A DNA stretch of 36,560 bases. Source: Stentor coeruleus (taxonomy: Eukaryota > Ciliophora > Heterotrichea > Heterotrichida > Stentoridae). The notes beneath the pieces are model-generated. The model made no database searches. It saw only the letters and a program-made list of their open reading frames with translations, and was not told the DNA's origin. Shown piece after piece: positions 9,650-19,806 of this stretch. The DNA lies in NCBI GenBank assembly GCA_001970955.1, contig MPUH01000754.1:1-36560 (forward strand), given 5' to 3'. Position 1 is the first letter of the stretch, and the number at the start of each line of letters is the position of its first letter. The translations under genes and the position numbers were made by a program.

Positions 9650-10819
9650 ATGATCATTATAAATATAAAGCCATTCTCTTTTTATAATAAAATTTTAGCC
9701 AGAAATTATTTTCAAAGCTTTTCTAAGCTTAAAAACTTGGACACACCAGCATTAAATGTTGCTAAGTTGATTGAGGATAAAATACTTATCCCTTTAGAAA
9801 GCTTAGATCCTTCAATACCTTTTTCTGATCACAAAAAAAAATTCAGTAAAAAAATAAAAAAGATTTTAGAGAGAATAATCTCAGTTTTAGAACCTTTAAG
9901 TTTAAGATTTTGGAATAGGCCATTAGAATACCCAGTTATAACTGAAGAAGTTCTTGCTGCACTTGTTTTAAAATTTTTGTTAGGGATGCACAATTCAGTC
10001 CATTTAGAAAAGATTTTATTTAGTTTTCAGTATTCACGATTTATAGAACTTACTAATATTTTGAAAAAAATTATTGCTTCTAATGAATTAAAGTCATTCA
10101 ATATTTCAGGTTTCTTAATATTCACAGATTTCAAGTGCATAGATACTTTAGTCTCAGAAATTTCATTTTGGAGAAACAACGCAGTAACAGAAATTAAAAC
10201 TTTTGATGATTATTTTAATGATTTTATAGGATTTCTTTCTAACAATTCCTTATTTATAGAATACTTGAAAGGGTTATGCAATGTTGATGAAAATACTTTC
10301 AATCTTTTACTTGATTTTACTTTAAAAAAAACTGTTCTAGTGCAAAATCAAATCTTTAAGTGGTATGGAGCTGATGGTTTCACAACTTATGATAGAAAAA
10401 TATATATAAAACTTTTCGAAACTGGCTGTCCAGTAATGAATAAAGCAGCAATATTTTATGTATTACTTCATGAACTCTGTTATTATTTTCGAAGAATTTC
10501 ATGCCTAACTTGGGAGGACTCAAGAAATTGTCCAACCCCTGAAACAATTATTGATAATATACCACTTAGTGAAGCAGGGAATATTTTTGAAATACAATTT
10601 TTTGGAGATCGACACAGATTTCTTAATAAAAGTGTTTGTGAATTCTTTTTATCTTCAACTGAAAAATTATCTCGAGAAGAATATTCAACAAGATTTGCCT
10701 TTATTAATAGAACAAGAGAGAGATTTTATGTTTCGCTTATGAGAGGAGCTTGTCTAGGTGGAAAAGATATAGTTGAACTAAGTGGATGCGCAATCAGCAA
10801 GCATAGAGGTTATGATTAA
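9650..10819 (+). CDS. HExxH-family protein copy 3, the only intact frame
   Basis: 389 residues, uninterrupted. I do not recognise the family. The N-terminal half is helical (LDTPALNVAKLIEDKILIPL, KKILERI, EEVLAALVLKFLL). The C-terminal half carries TTYDRKIYIKLFETG, then AIFYVLLHELCYYFRRISCL, WEDSRNCPTPE, EAGNIFEIQFFG and REEYSTRF. HELCY sits where copy 1 has HELCH, and a Glu-Ala-Gly follows about 45 residues later, an arrangement that recalls gluzincin metallopeptidases (HExxH...E). Here the second His is Tyr (TAT, 10481-10483), so zinc binding is doubtful. The ATG used by copies 1 and 2 is ATT here. The start at 9650 lies upstream, in what looks like old leader sequence, so true expression is uncertain. 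Confidence 0.6.
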   Translation: MIIINIKPFSFYNKILARNYFQSFSKLKNLDTPALNVAKLIEDKILIPLESLDPSIPFSDHKKKFSKKIKKILERIISVLEPLSLRFWNRPLEYPVITEEVLAALVLKFLLGMHNSVHLEKILFSFQYSRFIELTNILKKIIASNELKSFNISGFLIFTDFKCIDTLVSEISFWRNNAVTEIKTFDDYFNDFIGFLSNNSLFIEYLKGLCNVDENTFNLLLDFTLKKTVLVQNQIFKWYGADGFTTYDRKIYIKLFETGCPVMNKAAIFYVLLHELCYYFRRISCLTWEDSRNCPTPETIIDNIPLSEAGNIFEIQFFGDRHRFLNKSVCEFFLSSTEKLSREEYSTRFAFINRTRERFYVSLMRGACLGGKDIVELSGCAISKHRGYD

Positions 10820-11137
10820 TTAAGTCTTAGATTTTTTAATTGAGTAAACTAAGTTAATCATATTTTTGTTCTCAGTTTTGCACATCTTTACAACAATTTT
10901 TCAATTTGTTATCAGCCACTTGCATTCATACTCAAGTTATAAAGACTATAAAATAAATCTTCATAAACTATTCTTAACATTCAATTTTATTATAATCAAA
11001 CCCTAATTTTTCCCTTAATTATATTAACTTATTCTTTAAACATATTCTTAACTCTTTAAAATCCTCCCACAACACAACCAAAAAAAGCTTTAATTTTTTT
11101 TTTCACTCTATATTATCATTGCATTATAACTGTCATT
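10820..11137. other. intergenic, probable promoter of the coiled-coil gene
   Basis: The right 200 bases are C- and A-rich with T-runs, as before other + strand starts. No discrete site was recognised. Confidence 0.4.
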
Positions 11138-12088
11138 ATGAATGAAAAAGAATTACGCATAGGCAAAATTACAGCCTTACTAAACACCGCTGTTCGTTCC
11201 AAGAATTCAGACGACTACAATAAATATCTAATGCTTCTAGAAAATGAAGGTAATAAGCCAACTCTAAAAGAAATCCTCGATGCACAAGTCGCTGAAAAAA
11301 ATCGTCAAAAAGCAGAAGCTAGAATCCAAGAAGAAAATGAAGATCGGATTCGTCTAGACAAAGCTCGACTGATGCTTGAATCTGAAGAAAGAAAACATGA
11401 AGCTAAAAGAGTTTCGGTAAAAAAACAATTACAAGATAGTTGGCAAGAGGATATAACATTAAAAGAACTTCAAAAAGAATTAGAAACCCTAAAATATCAA
11501 GGTCTAAATGAGAACGTTGAAGATCCTCAAGGTGAAGTAAACCCCGAAGAGCAAGAGAAAAATGATGAAGAAGAAGAAAAAAGGATTCAAGAAGTCATCA
11601 AAAGGTATGAAAAAATGTTTGGAAGAATCAAAGGCTTGGATTCTAAAAGGTCTACAGCTGGGAGTATTGCAGGTAGAAGTATTGTTTCATCTAAAGGACC
11701 TTCAAAAACTTCGCAAAAGACAGAGTTTTCGACGATAAGCCAAAAAGAAGCTTATGAAAAACTTAAGAAATTAGATGAAGAAGAAGAGAAAATCAAACAG
11801 GAAAAAGAAGAACTTATGAAATTTTTAGAACTTAGAAGTCAAGCTTCAAGAGTATCGTCTAGGCCAACAACTGTAGCTTCTCTTATGCAGAATAAACAAG
11901 AGACTGTTAAAAATACACAAGAAGTTATGAGAAAACAGGAAAATAAATTGAGAAAAGAACTTCCAAGGATTGATGAAGAGCAAGATAAAGAGAAAAAATA
12001 TAAAAGAAAAGATAGACTAGAGAAAAGTGATTTGAAAGATAGAAGGGATAAAAATAATGAGCTTGAATCTCTATTTAAAAACCTTTGA
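11138..12088 (+). CDS. coiled-coil protein, function unknown
   Basis: 316 residues ending in TGA. After a short N-terminal segment (MNEKELRIGKITALLNTAVR, then KYLMLLENEGNKPTLKEILD), residues 50-125 form a highly charged helix (AEKNRQKAEARIQEENEDRI). A Glu-rich stretch around 130-150 follows, then a Ser/Thr/Gly-rich linker (STAGSIAGRSIVSSKGPSK) and a second coiled coil (EEEEKIKQEKEELMKFLELR). The tail is Lys/Arg/Glu/Asp-rich. Such proteins are common in the ciliate cytoskeleton and basal body, but no family motif is visible and no function is claimed. The next gene starts 53 bases downstream on the same strand. Confidence 0.8.
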   Translation: MNEKELRIGKITALLNTAVRSKNSDDYNKYLMLLENEGNKPTLKEILDAQVAEKNRQKAEARIQEENEDRIRLDKARLMLESEERKHEAKRVSVKKQLQDSWQEDITLKELQKELETLKYQGLNENVEDPQGEVNPEEQEKNDEEEEKRIQEVIKRYEKMFGRIKGLDSKRSTAGSIAGRSIVSSKGPSKTSQKTEFSTISQKEAYEKLKKLDEEEEKIKQEKEELMKFLELRSQASRVSSRPTTVASLMQNKQETVKNTQEVMRKQENKLRKELPRIDEEQDKEKKYKRKDRLEKSDLKDRRDKNNELESLFKNL

Positions 12089-12141
12089 TTTAAATAACTT
12101 TGTTGTTTTTTAATATTAAAAAAAGTTTTTTGATGTAAAAA

Positions 12142-13002
12142 ATGGAATTGAATAGCGTTTTGTTCCCTGCACCAACTTCTTCTTATGATGATAGTACTTT
12201 TCCTGGAGAGACTATTTGGATACCCAGGGTTGATTTGTCAGATAAACCTTCAATACCATGTTTGTATTTATCTTGTCCTAGGGGATCTAGTAAGGTTTTA
12301 TTGTATTTTCATGGAAACGCAGAGGATATCGGCTTAACTTATGAACTAATGGACCATTTAAGATCTACACTTATGGTGCATGTTATTGCTGTTGAATATC
12401 CTGGCTATGGAATTTACCCAGGTAAGCCAGACGCAAATCAAGTCCTAAGAGATGCAGAAAATATTGTAAAATACCTTGTTGAAGAAACCAAGCTAAACTC
12501 TCGTAATCTGTTTGTGTTTGGAAGGTCTATAGGATCAGGGCCAGCCACCTGGCTGGCTTCAAAATTTAATCCTGGAGCTTTATTATTAATGTCAGCATAC
12601 ACATCAATAAGATCAGTTGTCAAAAGTATTGCTGGTAGTTGGGCTGTTTGGCTTGTCAAAGAACGTTTTAACAATCTTGAGCTTATGTCAAAAATCACAT
12701 GCCCAAGTTTTTTTATTCATGGTCAACAAGATACTTTAATCCCATATGAAAACTCTCATAGATTACATGAAGCTTGTTCAGGGCCATGTAGTTTAATATT
12801 ACCTAAAGATATGGATCATAATGAGTTTGATTTTTTTGATGATTTGTCATTACCTTTTTCAACTTTTTTAATGCAATGTGGAATTAGTATGTACCCTGAA
12901 AATATACATACAGCATTTATTAACTTTCCTCCAAGCATTTTTGCCCCACCAAATATACAGAATAAAGGAAGATGGAATCAAATTTTTAAAATGCTTAGTT
13001 AG
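12142..13002 (+). CDS. alpha/beta hydrolase, ABHD17-like
   Basis: 286 residues ending in TAG. The fold's landmarks are in order: the oxyanion region YFHGNAEDIG (about residue 55), a GYPG-like strand (EYPGYGIYPG), the nucleophile elbow GRSIGSGP with Ser, the acid in HGQQDTLIP (Asp), and the catalytic His in DMDHNEFD. The catalytic triad is therefore complete. The set HGNAED, GYG, GRSIGSGP is that of the ABHD17/FAM108 group, whose animal members remove palmitate from proteins such as Ras and PSD-95. The animal N-terminal Cys cluster for membrane attachment is not present; the N-terminus is MELNSVLFPAPTSSYDD. Inferred role: a thioesterase or depalmitoylase. The presence of a DHHC enzyme 5 kb away is probably chance. 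Confidence 0.88.
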   Translation: MELNSVLFPAPTSSYDDSTFPGETIWIPRVDLSDKPSIPCLYLSCPRGSSKVLLYFHGNAEDIGLTYELMDHLRSTLMVHVIAVEYPGYGIYPGKPDANQVLRDAENIVKYLVEETKLNSRNLFVFGRSIGSGPATWLASKFNPGALLLMSAYTSIRSVVKSIAGSWAVWLVKERFNNLELMSKITCPSFFIHGQQDTLIPYENSHRLHEACSGPCSLILPKDMDHNEFDFFDDLSLPFSTFLMQCGISMYPENIHTAFINFPPSIFAPPNIQNKGRWNQIFKMLS

Positions 13003-13817
13003 AATAGGTTTAGTAATTTGTCAAATTATTATTGTGGTTTTAAAAGACTTAGATTTTTTAGCAGAGTTTTTTATAATGGAATGCTAGGTTTCGATTTGGA
13101 GGGATGCTTTTGTATGATATAAGAAATGAGAATATTTAGGATTTTGTGAATATAAAGGGAAAATAGTTGACAATTTATTTTATTGTATATAATAATGATA
13201 TAATTTTACAGGAAAAATTGTATAGGAGACTATAGGTTATATTTTCTGCTTTTTTTTGTATAAATAGTTTAGACGCATAAAGATATAAATTTTGATACTT
13301 TTATTGAAATTTAAGTATGATTAAAACTTTTAAGAATGATCTTAGAATTACTTTAATTGCAAAAAATGATTATCATTAATTTTTGGCTACAACCAAAATT
13401 AATTCTAAGTTTTAGCTTTGATTTTTACACTAAATATTATATAACAACCTTATAGAATATAATTATAAAACATTTATCCCCAATACCAACAATACTCACA
13501 TCATTTACGCAAAATAAAAACTCCAATTTCCCTTATATCCCATAAGCATTCAAATTACCCTTACCATTATTTTTGTTTATAATCACAATTTAACATCCCT
13601 AAATCTATCTAGCATAATCAAAAACAATAACCCAATCTTCACACAAAAAAGCCTATCATTCAACAACAATCAGCCAATCTTAAACCCATAAAACCCTATC
13701 TTCACATATCCTTCAAAAAACCCTAAAAACTCCGACCATTTTCCTCGCCTATCCAAAAAAACAGTATTTTCCTCTTAAAAATTAACTAATAAACTCTTCA
13801 GGCAATTCAAAATAAAT
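13003..13817. other. long intergenic stretch with a strand-composition switch
   Basis: No coding frame. Up to about 13430 the + strand is G- and T-rich; from there to 13817 it is C- and A-rich with CCC and AACCC runs. This looks like the 3' flank of the hydrolase gene followed by the 5' flank of the next gene. No RNA gene or repeat was recognised. Confidence 0.5.
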
Positions 13818-14999
13818 ATGAAAAAACACTCAACTTCCAAGACCCCTTCCATTGATATGAGAAGCCCTCCTCGTTACATTACCCCAAACAATCTTAGCCA
13901 ACGTACAATTTCCCCAAAAGTTATCCAAAAAAGGGTTATCTCCCCAAGGTGTCGATCTCCAAGAGGTACATCCCCACGAGTCCTCGGAGGTAGGACAGGT
14001 TCCCCAAATATTCGAGTTTATTCTCCAGGTGCTCGAATGGGAAGTAGAGCTGGTTCACCAATAAGAAACCCAGGCAGATACAAACATATCAAACCTATCG
14101 AAAAAATCAAATCATTAAGGTCGATAAAAACATCTATGCTACCAAGTTTCATTAGAGTTGATCAAGCTGATATCATGAAATATGCATTATCCGTAACACT
14201 TTCAGCAACAAGAACTGCAGACACAACGACAAATGATAGCAAAATTGTCGTAGATCGTAACAAAACCATTATTAATGAATATATTCGAAATCAGCAGTCT
14301 TTTAATAATGATTTACTCAATCTTATATTTGATTCAACACAATCTGGAGAAGAAGTACTTGTATCAGTTGGAAGTTTTCAGCTTAGCAGGGCTGAATTGA
14401 CTTGTTTCCAGCCTGGAAAAGCTTTGCCTGATATTGTTATTGATGCTTGTCTCAAGTGCATAAAGTTCAAAAACACTAAACGGCTTAAAAAACGTAAAGT
14501 TAAAGAAAGTATTTATTGTCTTGGGACAAAATATTGTAAGTATCTTTTTCAAGTTGGATGCCCTTTACCTAGTAGATTAAAAAAAAACTTATTGGGTTAT
14601 GAGTAATTTATATTTAGCTATCTGATTTTCCCTGTATTTGTTGGATATTGGACTATACTTATTGTGAATATCAAAGGGAAATCAGCGAAGTATTATGATC
14701 CAATTGGTATTGAGAAAAATGACAATTTGATTTGTACACAGCTTTTTGCGTTGTTGAAGAGGGAAATCAAACTTAATGAAAATAAAGATATTGAAAACAC
14801 AAGATGGCAAAGATTGGAGTATGAGAGGATTAATGAGTTTGAAGCTTATGAACATATGGATTCAGCAGTTTATGTTTTGAGGCAAGCTTTTAAAGCTGCG
14901 GTATGTAAGGATTTACAGGTCAGGCCTGAGATTATGCCGGAGTTTAGAAATAAAATGCTCATGCTGCTGTTTAAGTATGGTAATAAAATTACTTATTGA
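13818..14999 (+). CDS. Ulp1/SENP-like (C48) protein lacking catalytic His and Cys
   Basis: 388 residues after splicing the 15-nt intron at 14603-14617; unspliced, the frame stops at TAA 14605-14607. Residues 1-100 are basic and disordered with many SP and RSP motifs (CRSPRGTSPR, GSRAGSPIR). The rest follows the SUMO-protease plan: LSRAELTCFQPGKALPD (family: L---PG-WLND), then FPVFVGYWTILIVNIKGKSA and YYDPIG, then the EHMDSAVYVLRQ helix. Against the family triad, the His of HW is Tyr (14646-14648). Asp of YYD is kept at the exact +17 spacing. The Cys of DCG is Ser (DSA, 14862-14864), and the Trp of WLND is also lost. It should not cleave SUMO or ubiquitin but could still bind a modifier. The domain call joins both exons, which strongly supports the intron. 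Confidence 0.78.
14603..14617 (+). other. 15-nt intron in the Ulp1-like gene
   Basis: GTAATTTATATTTAG, phase 2. Splicing joins LLGY to DYLIFPVFVGYW and restores one continuous C48-type domain. Confidence 0.88.
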
Positions 15000-15882
15000 T
15001 TGGATTTTTAATATGGATTAGGTGTGGTTAAAGAACAATTTTATAGATAATTTATGATTTTAAAGGAAATTATAAAAATTCATTAGACTGATAATTGTAT
15101 TATTATTTTACTTATTGATCTTGTTTATTTCTTTTTTTATTCTCAAGAAATTTTAACTCTAGAAATACTTAATTCTTTTGATTGATACTACAAAACAAAG
15201 TCCCATTTGTGTATTTCGAAGAATTTATATAAAATTTAGAATCAAGAATTAATAAGTCTAATATGCAGTAATCTAATTATGATTTACTACATATTTTTAT
15301 GATATACGAAACTTTTTTTATATACCCTGAAACTGTAGGTAAAGAAGAAATTATAGATGAGGTTATAAAATCTGATGTTGTAACTTTTAATTGTCTTGCT
15401 GATTCATGGAAAATTTAGATGATAATGTTTTGATGGGAAAAAATGCCTTTTTGTGTTTTTAGAAGTGAATTATTTCCCTAAATTTAAAAATTTAAGACGA
15501 TATGTTGTACAAAAAAAGACTGTCTATAGATAGGAAATATGCACAAATCGGTTTGTATAGATTGGTTTATCTAATTTTAACTATTTTGATAAAAGCATTG
15601 GCAACTACTAAGTTTTGGTTTGGGTCATTAATTTTTTATGTATTTAAGTATTAATTTTGCCAAATGGTTATTAGGTTTTATAAGATATAGATGCTAAAGA
15701 TGTATATAGGGAGATTAAAATAATGTTTGAGGATAGATGTTGCTTTGATTATGGGGATGAGGATTAGGGTTTTTAGAATCAGGTCTCGAAAATTTTAAAG
15801 ACACAAAAAAACTTTGTAGAAAAAGAACAAAGGCCTACATAAAACAATACAGTTCAGGTGTACTAAAAAGATCTCTGAGCAA
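15000..15882. other. long stretch with possible unidentifiable coding remnants
   Basis: No full frame. Short open pieces between 15300 and 15420 (ETVGKEEIIDEVIKSDVVTF) and around 15690-15770 (DAKDVYREIKIMFEDRCC) have protein-like composition, but no family can be named. Composition is G/T-rich to about 15780 and A/C-rich after that. Confidence 0.35.
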
Positions 15883-16134
15883 ATGAAAGAAAAAGCTCTT
15901 GGTTCCTACAACACCTTAAACCAAAAAATAAAAAACTATATTTCAAAGAAATCAAAAGAAAACCAAAAAAATCTTCAGAACCCTAGGCTAAAAAATCGTC
16001 AACATCAGCCTAAAATAACTCCTCAAACACCTGAAAATCCAAATCCAAAAAACTACAAAACATTCAAAGTAACACAAAAAAGCACACGAAAACTCAAAGA
16101 AAAGCTCAAAAACTTAAAGAAAACCGTTAAATAA
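15883..16134 (+). CDS. possible small Lys-rich protein
   Basis: 83 codons from ATG to TAA: MKEKALGSYNTLNQKIKNY, then a Lys/Asn/Pro/Gln-rich tail (KTFKVTQKSTRKLKEKLK). It lies in an A-rich, C-containing 5'-flank-like region before the Hook gene, where A-runs alone can yield a Lys-rich open frame. No domain is visible. It may be a real small basic protein or a chance frame. Confidence 0.25.
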   Translation: MKEKALGSYNTLNQKIKNYISKKSKENQKNLQNPRLKNRQHQPKITPQTPENPNPKNYKTFKVTQKSTRKLKEKLKNLKKTVK

Positions 16135-16369
16135 TACTACAAAAAATCCAAAGAAAAAAATCATAAAACTTATAAAACCTACAAATAAACCCTAACAAAA
16201 AATGCATAACAAAGCCACATCTAAAATCTAATAGTAATTCTAAACCCTCTACCCAAAATCAAATCCTTTATAAGCTTCAATTCCTATTAAATCAAATGAA
16301 TTTTATACTCTTATCAACATTATAAACTATATTTAAATATGAACTAATAATAAACCTAATATTCAAAAT

Positions 16370-18748
16370 ATGGAGCTCCAGTCAACCATAGTCGAATGGG
16401 TAAAATCCATATAGATAAACAGTTGCCAACTAAGTCGTAAATGCGAAAAAATCTCAGAGCTCTCAGATGGACTTTTGCTCTTTGAATTCATGTCTAGAGT
16501 GTGAGTTTTATATAGAAACTCTGAATATTTCGATATAGAATGCTTAAGCCCTGAACCACAAAACAATTGGGCACTACGCCTTGCTAACCTTAAGAAACTT
16601 AAAAAGTCATTAATAAGCTATATAGATCAAGAATTGAAAATCCCATACAAACGCTTTGATGCTGTAGACCTTTCTGGAATTGCCCGGAAAGAAGAACCTA
16701 AAGATTTACTTTTTTTACTTGAACTTGTTGTTTATGCTATTGTAAACTCACCATATAAGGAGGAGTTTATTAAGAAAATCATGGATATGGATGAAGAATG
16801 CCAGACGCAGTTTATGTTTTTTATACAAAAAGTACTTGGCGAAGGGGATAGTCCGCTTATGGATCCAAATATAAAAGTAGAAAATAGGGAAGTACTCATT
16901 TTGAGGACGGAAAAACAGAGGATGGCGGTGCAGATTGAGGAACTTTTAGATGAACTTAAGGGACTTAAGGCTACGAATCAAAAAATCACACAGGAAAGAG
17001 ATGAGTTTCAACTGATAAATACGGATTTGAGGAATGAGATTAGTAAAAAGTCGAGGATGTATTTGACTGAGTTTTCAGCTGATTCGAATGAACTGGAATT
17101 GGCATTAGCTGAAAAAGAAAATAAAGTTATGCAGTTGACAAATTCGTTAAATGATGTCAAAGCCTCATCAGAAAAAGAAATGTCAAAACTTCGTGATGAA
17201 CTCGATGTAGCCACCTCAAAAATCTATCAGTTAAGCCAAGCAGAAAAAACCTTGCAGCAATACAAAAAGCGTATCGAAACCCTTTCTGATATAAAAATCA
17301 AAATGCAAGAGGTCCAAAAGCAAAACGATGAACTAAAAGAACAATTAGAAATGAAAGATTTGGAGCTAGAACGTATAAACACTTTTAAAAGGGAAATAAA
17401 AGTTTTAAAAAATGATCTAGCCAACGAAAGGAAAAATACAGAAAATGCAAATTATAAAGTTGAAACTTTTAAAAAAGAAATGAAAAAGAAAGAAAGTGAA
17501 ATCGAGCAACTAAGAGAAAAAATTTACATGGCTGAAAGTAAAATAAAGGATTTAGAGTTTGAAGGACGTGGACAAGAGTCACCACAAAACAGTGAAGACT
17601 CGATGGTTTTTAGTAAATTATCTGAATTAGAAGATGTTTGTAGAACCCCATTAGAAGTTAGAAGAGATAATAGGAGGATGACTGGAAACCATGATATTGA
17701 GCAGGCACGTAGAGAAAAGCTTGTAATGCAACATAAGTTGTTGAAAGCTAAAGCGAAATCTAAAGCCTACAAAGAAACCAGTCAAATGCTTAATGAAGAA
17801 CTCTGTCAACGTAAAGTTGAAACCACTATCAAACTTAAACAACTCGAATCCCAACTAGTAGCTTTAGGATCCCAGTTCCAAGTATTCTCCCAAAATGTAT
17901 CAAACGCTCAAAATGATAAAGTAAAATACGAACAATGCTTCTACGAACTTGAACAACTAAAAAATGTTAAAGAAAACCTCATGGGTGAAGTTAAAAAACT
18001 TTATGAAGAAAAAGATCAAACTTATCAACGCCTTATAGAATGTCGTGAACAATCAATGACCCTCCAAAACTTAATAAATGAAAAAGATCTCCAGCTTCGT
18101 CAAAGAGAAATCACAGAAAAAATTCTTAATGAAAAAGTCCAAGCTTTAACTGAAAAAGAAAAAGTCTCTGAAGAAATAATAGAAAACCTAAAACAACAAA
18201 AAAAAGAAGACTCTGGGGATTATATGATAAGATTTGTTGAAACTGAAAGGGAAGTTATTGCATTAAGAAGTGAAAGATCAACTTTACAATTGAGACTTAC
18301 TGAAAAAGAAGAGAGGTTACAAGAGATGTTTAAAGATAAAGTTGAGACTATTAAGAAAATGGAAAGAGAACATAGAGAATTTGTTGAAAGGATGAAAGAA
18401 GAGAATAATAGAAGAATGAATCAGATTATTAATCAATGTGATGAAGCTATTACTGAGTTACAAAAAGAAAGGGAATTAGTTGTTGCTCAGTTAAAGATTG
18501 AGAAAAAGAATGCTTTACAAGATTGGAAAAAATCAACAAGTTTGGAATGGGTACAAAATAATAAAGAGGAAAATAATAAGTTGAAAGAAGAAATTGTGAA
18601 GAAAGAGAAAGAGATTATTAAGCTTACTAAGAGCAATCAAGAGATTAAAAGGTGTTGGAAGGATGCTACGAAGCTACTTAAAGCAGTTTGGAAAGAGCTT
18701 GGCAATGAGACGCAGAAAATCCAAAACGCTACTAAAAGATATAATTAA
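16370..18748 (+). CDS. Hook-family protein (HkD domain plus long coiled coil), two introns
   Basis: 782 residues after removing two 15-nt introns (16400-16414 and 16501-16515). The spliced N-terminus MELQSTIVEWINSCQLS, then ISELSDGLLLFEFMSRV, YFDIECL, NWALRLANLKKLKKSL and then LLFLLELVVYAIVNSP matches the Hook domain. That is a calponin-homology-like fold of about 150 residues which binds dynein light intermediate chain in animals. Residues from about 170 to 770 are nearly continuous coiled coil with heptads (REVLILRTEKQRMAVQIEEL). The animal C-terminal cargo domain is not evident. Inferred role: a dynein-dynactin adaptor or microtubule linker. Reading the longest single frame would wrongly begin at a TTG codon near 16634 and lose most of the Hook domain; exon 1 is only 30 nt. 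Confidence 0.88.
16400..16414 (+). other. 15-nt intron 1 of the Hook-like gene
   Basis: GTAAAATCCATATAG, phase 0, after the first ten codons. Splicing joins TIVEW to INSCQLS. Confidence 0.85.
16501..16515 (+). other. 15-nt intron 2 of the Hook-like gene
   Basis: GTGAGTTTTATATAG, phase 2, an unusual GTGAG donor. Splicing joins FEFMSR to VNSEYFDIE, matching the Hook-domain helix boundary. Confidence 0.85.
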
Positions 18749-19003
18749 TAGAATTTATAATAGAAGTGAAGTGATTAGATGTAAAAGTGTATAGATTTAA
18801 TGATAAATAAAGGAATTGATGTTTAGTATGGGTAAAGTTAAGGGTTATATGATAAGATTTTATCAATTTTGTTGTAGAAAAGTATAAAATCATCTCATAT
18901 CTAACCTTCCAAAACTTTCTCATATAAAAATACAATTCCTTATAAAATCATACAATTTTTCTATAATTACTTTTTAAAAACTATGACAAATAAAAGTATC
19001 TAA

Positions 19004-19735
19004 TCACCGAAAAACATTCGGGGTCTTTCCTTTCCTCTTATTCCTCCAAACTCCATATCTTCCCAGTACTCCAGAGCACATATTAACAACATCTTCATTA
19101 TTCACACTATAATCAATACTTTCCACATTCTTATCTTCAAAATCATCAAATTCTTTTTTTCTATATAAATCATCCTTTGATACAAAACGTTTTGTACTAT
19201 GTAAATCCATTGCTAAACTTTCAATAGTTTTAATAGGTAGTTTATAATGATAATAACCATATATAATCTTCCCTCCTTGTAATCCTTGCTGAAAATCCTG
19301 ATTAGTTTCTTGTAAAGTTTTAACAGGATATTCTGATGTCTTAAAAACTGGTCTTTGCATTTCAATAACTTCTTTCAACCTTTCATCCCCAACAAGTCTA
19401 AATTTCAAATTAGGCTGTATTTCTTTCATTTTGTCTCTTGGACGTAATACAAAAGCTTCTTTAGGAGAACTTGAATAACCTCTAATTTTCTCAGGTAATT
19501 TCTTAAAATATTTTGTCCTACTTTTAAACACATCTCGCCGACTAGTAAATGGACTTATACTTCTTAAAGGAGTCTCATTTCTACTTGACACTAAAGCTAA
19601 AACATTACTGTTTATTCTTTTATTATATCTCTCGACCATAAAATCCTTGTTCTTTCTTTTTGACATCATCATATCTTTTGTTTCTTTCTCAAGATTAGCT
19701 TGAGTTTTTTTTTGTTTTAAATAAAGACTAAACAT
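19004..19735 (-). CDS. basic protein of unknown function
   Basis: 243 residues, ATG at 19735, TGA stop. Rich in Lys, Arg and Ser with little hydrophobic core in the first half (MMMSKRKNKDFMVERYNKRI, SPFTSRRDVFKSRTKYFKKL). The second half is more ordered (GKIIYGYYHYKLPIKTIESL). I see no membrane segment, signal peptide or known domain. It is divergent from the paraoxonase-like gene with only 71 bp between the start codons, so the two probably share a bidirectional promoter. It is convergent with the Hook-like gene on the other side. Confidence 0.7.
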   Translation of the reverse strand: MFSLYLKQKKTQANLEKETKDMMMSKRKNKDFMVERYNKRINSNVLALVSSRNETPLRSISPFTSRRDVFKSRTKYFKKLPEKIRGYSSSPKEAFVLRPRDKMKEIQPNLKFRLVGDERLKEVIEMQRPVFKTSEYPVKTLQETNQDFQQGLQGGKIIYGYYHYKLPIKTIESLAMDLHSTKRFVSKDDLYRKKEFDDFEDKNVESIDYSVNNEDVVNMCSGVLGRYGVWRNKRKGKTPNVFR

Positions 19736-19806
19736 TTTTTATATGAAAAACCATATGTTTTGGCTTATTGGAAATGGTATATTTTTTAGGATTAAAACAC
19801 GTGTAA
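19736..19806. promoter_or_regulatory. short bidirectional promoter region
   Basis: 71 bp between two divergent start codons. It contains CCATATG near 19751 and CACGTG (E-box-like) about 10 bases before the + strand ATG. Its regulatory role is inferred from position only. Confidence 0.4.

Noticed and set aside
16190..16197. CCCTAACA, which resembles the telomere unit I recall for Stentor
   Set aside because: A single copy in an A/C-rich 5' flank, without tandem repetition.
17008..17854. Several minus-strand open frames of 65-70 codons
   Set aside because: Shadows of the coiled-coil region of the Hook-like gene; Ser/Phe-rich text reflects antisense of Glu/Lys codons.
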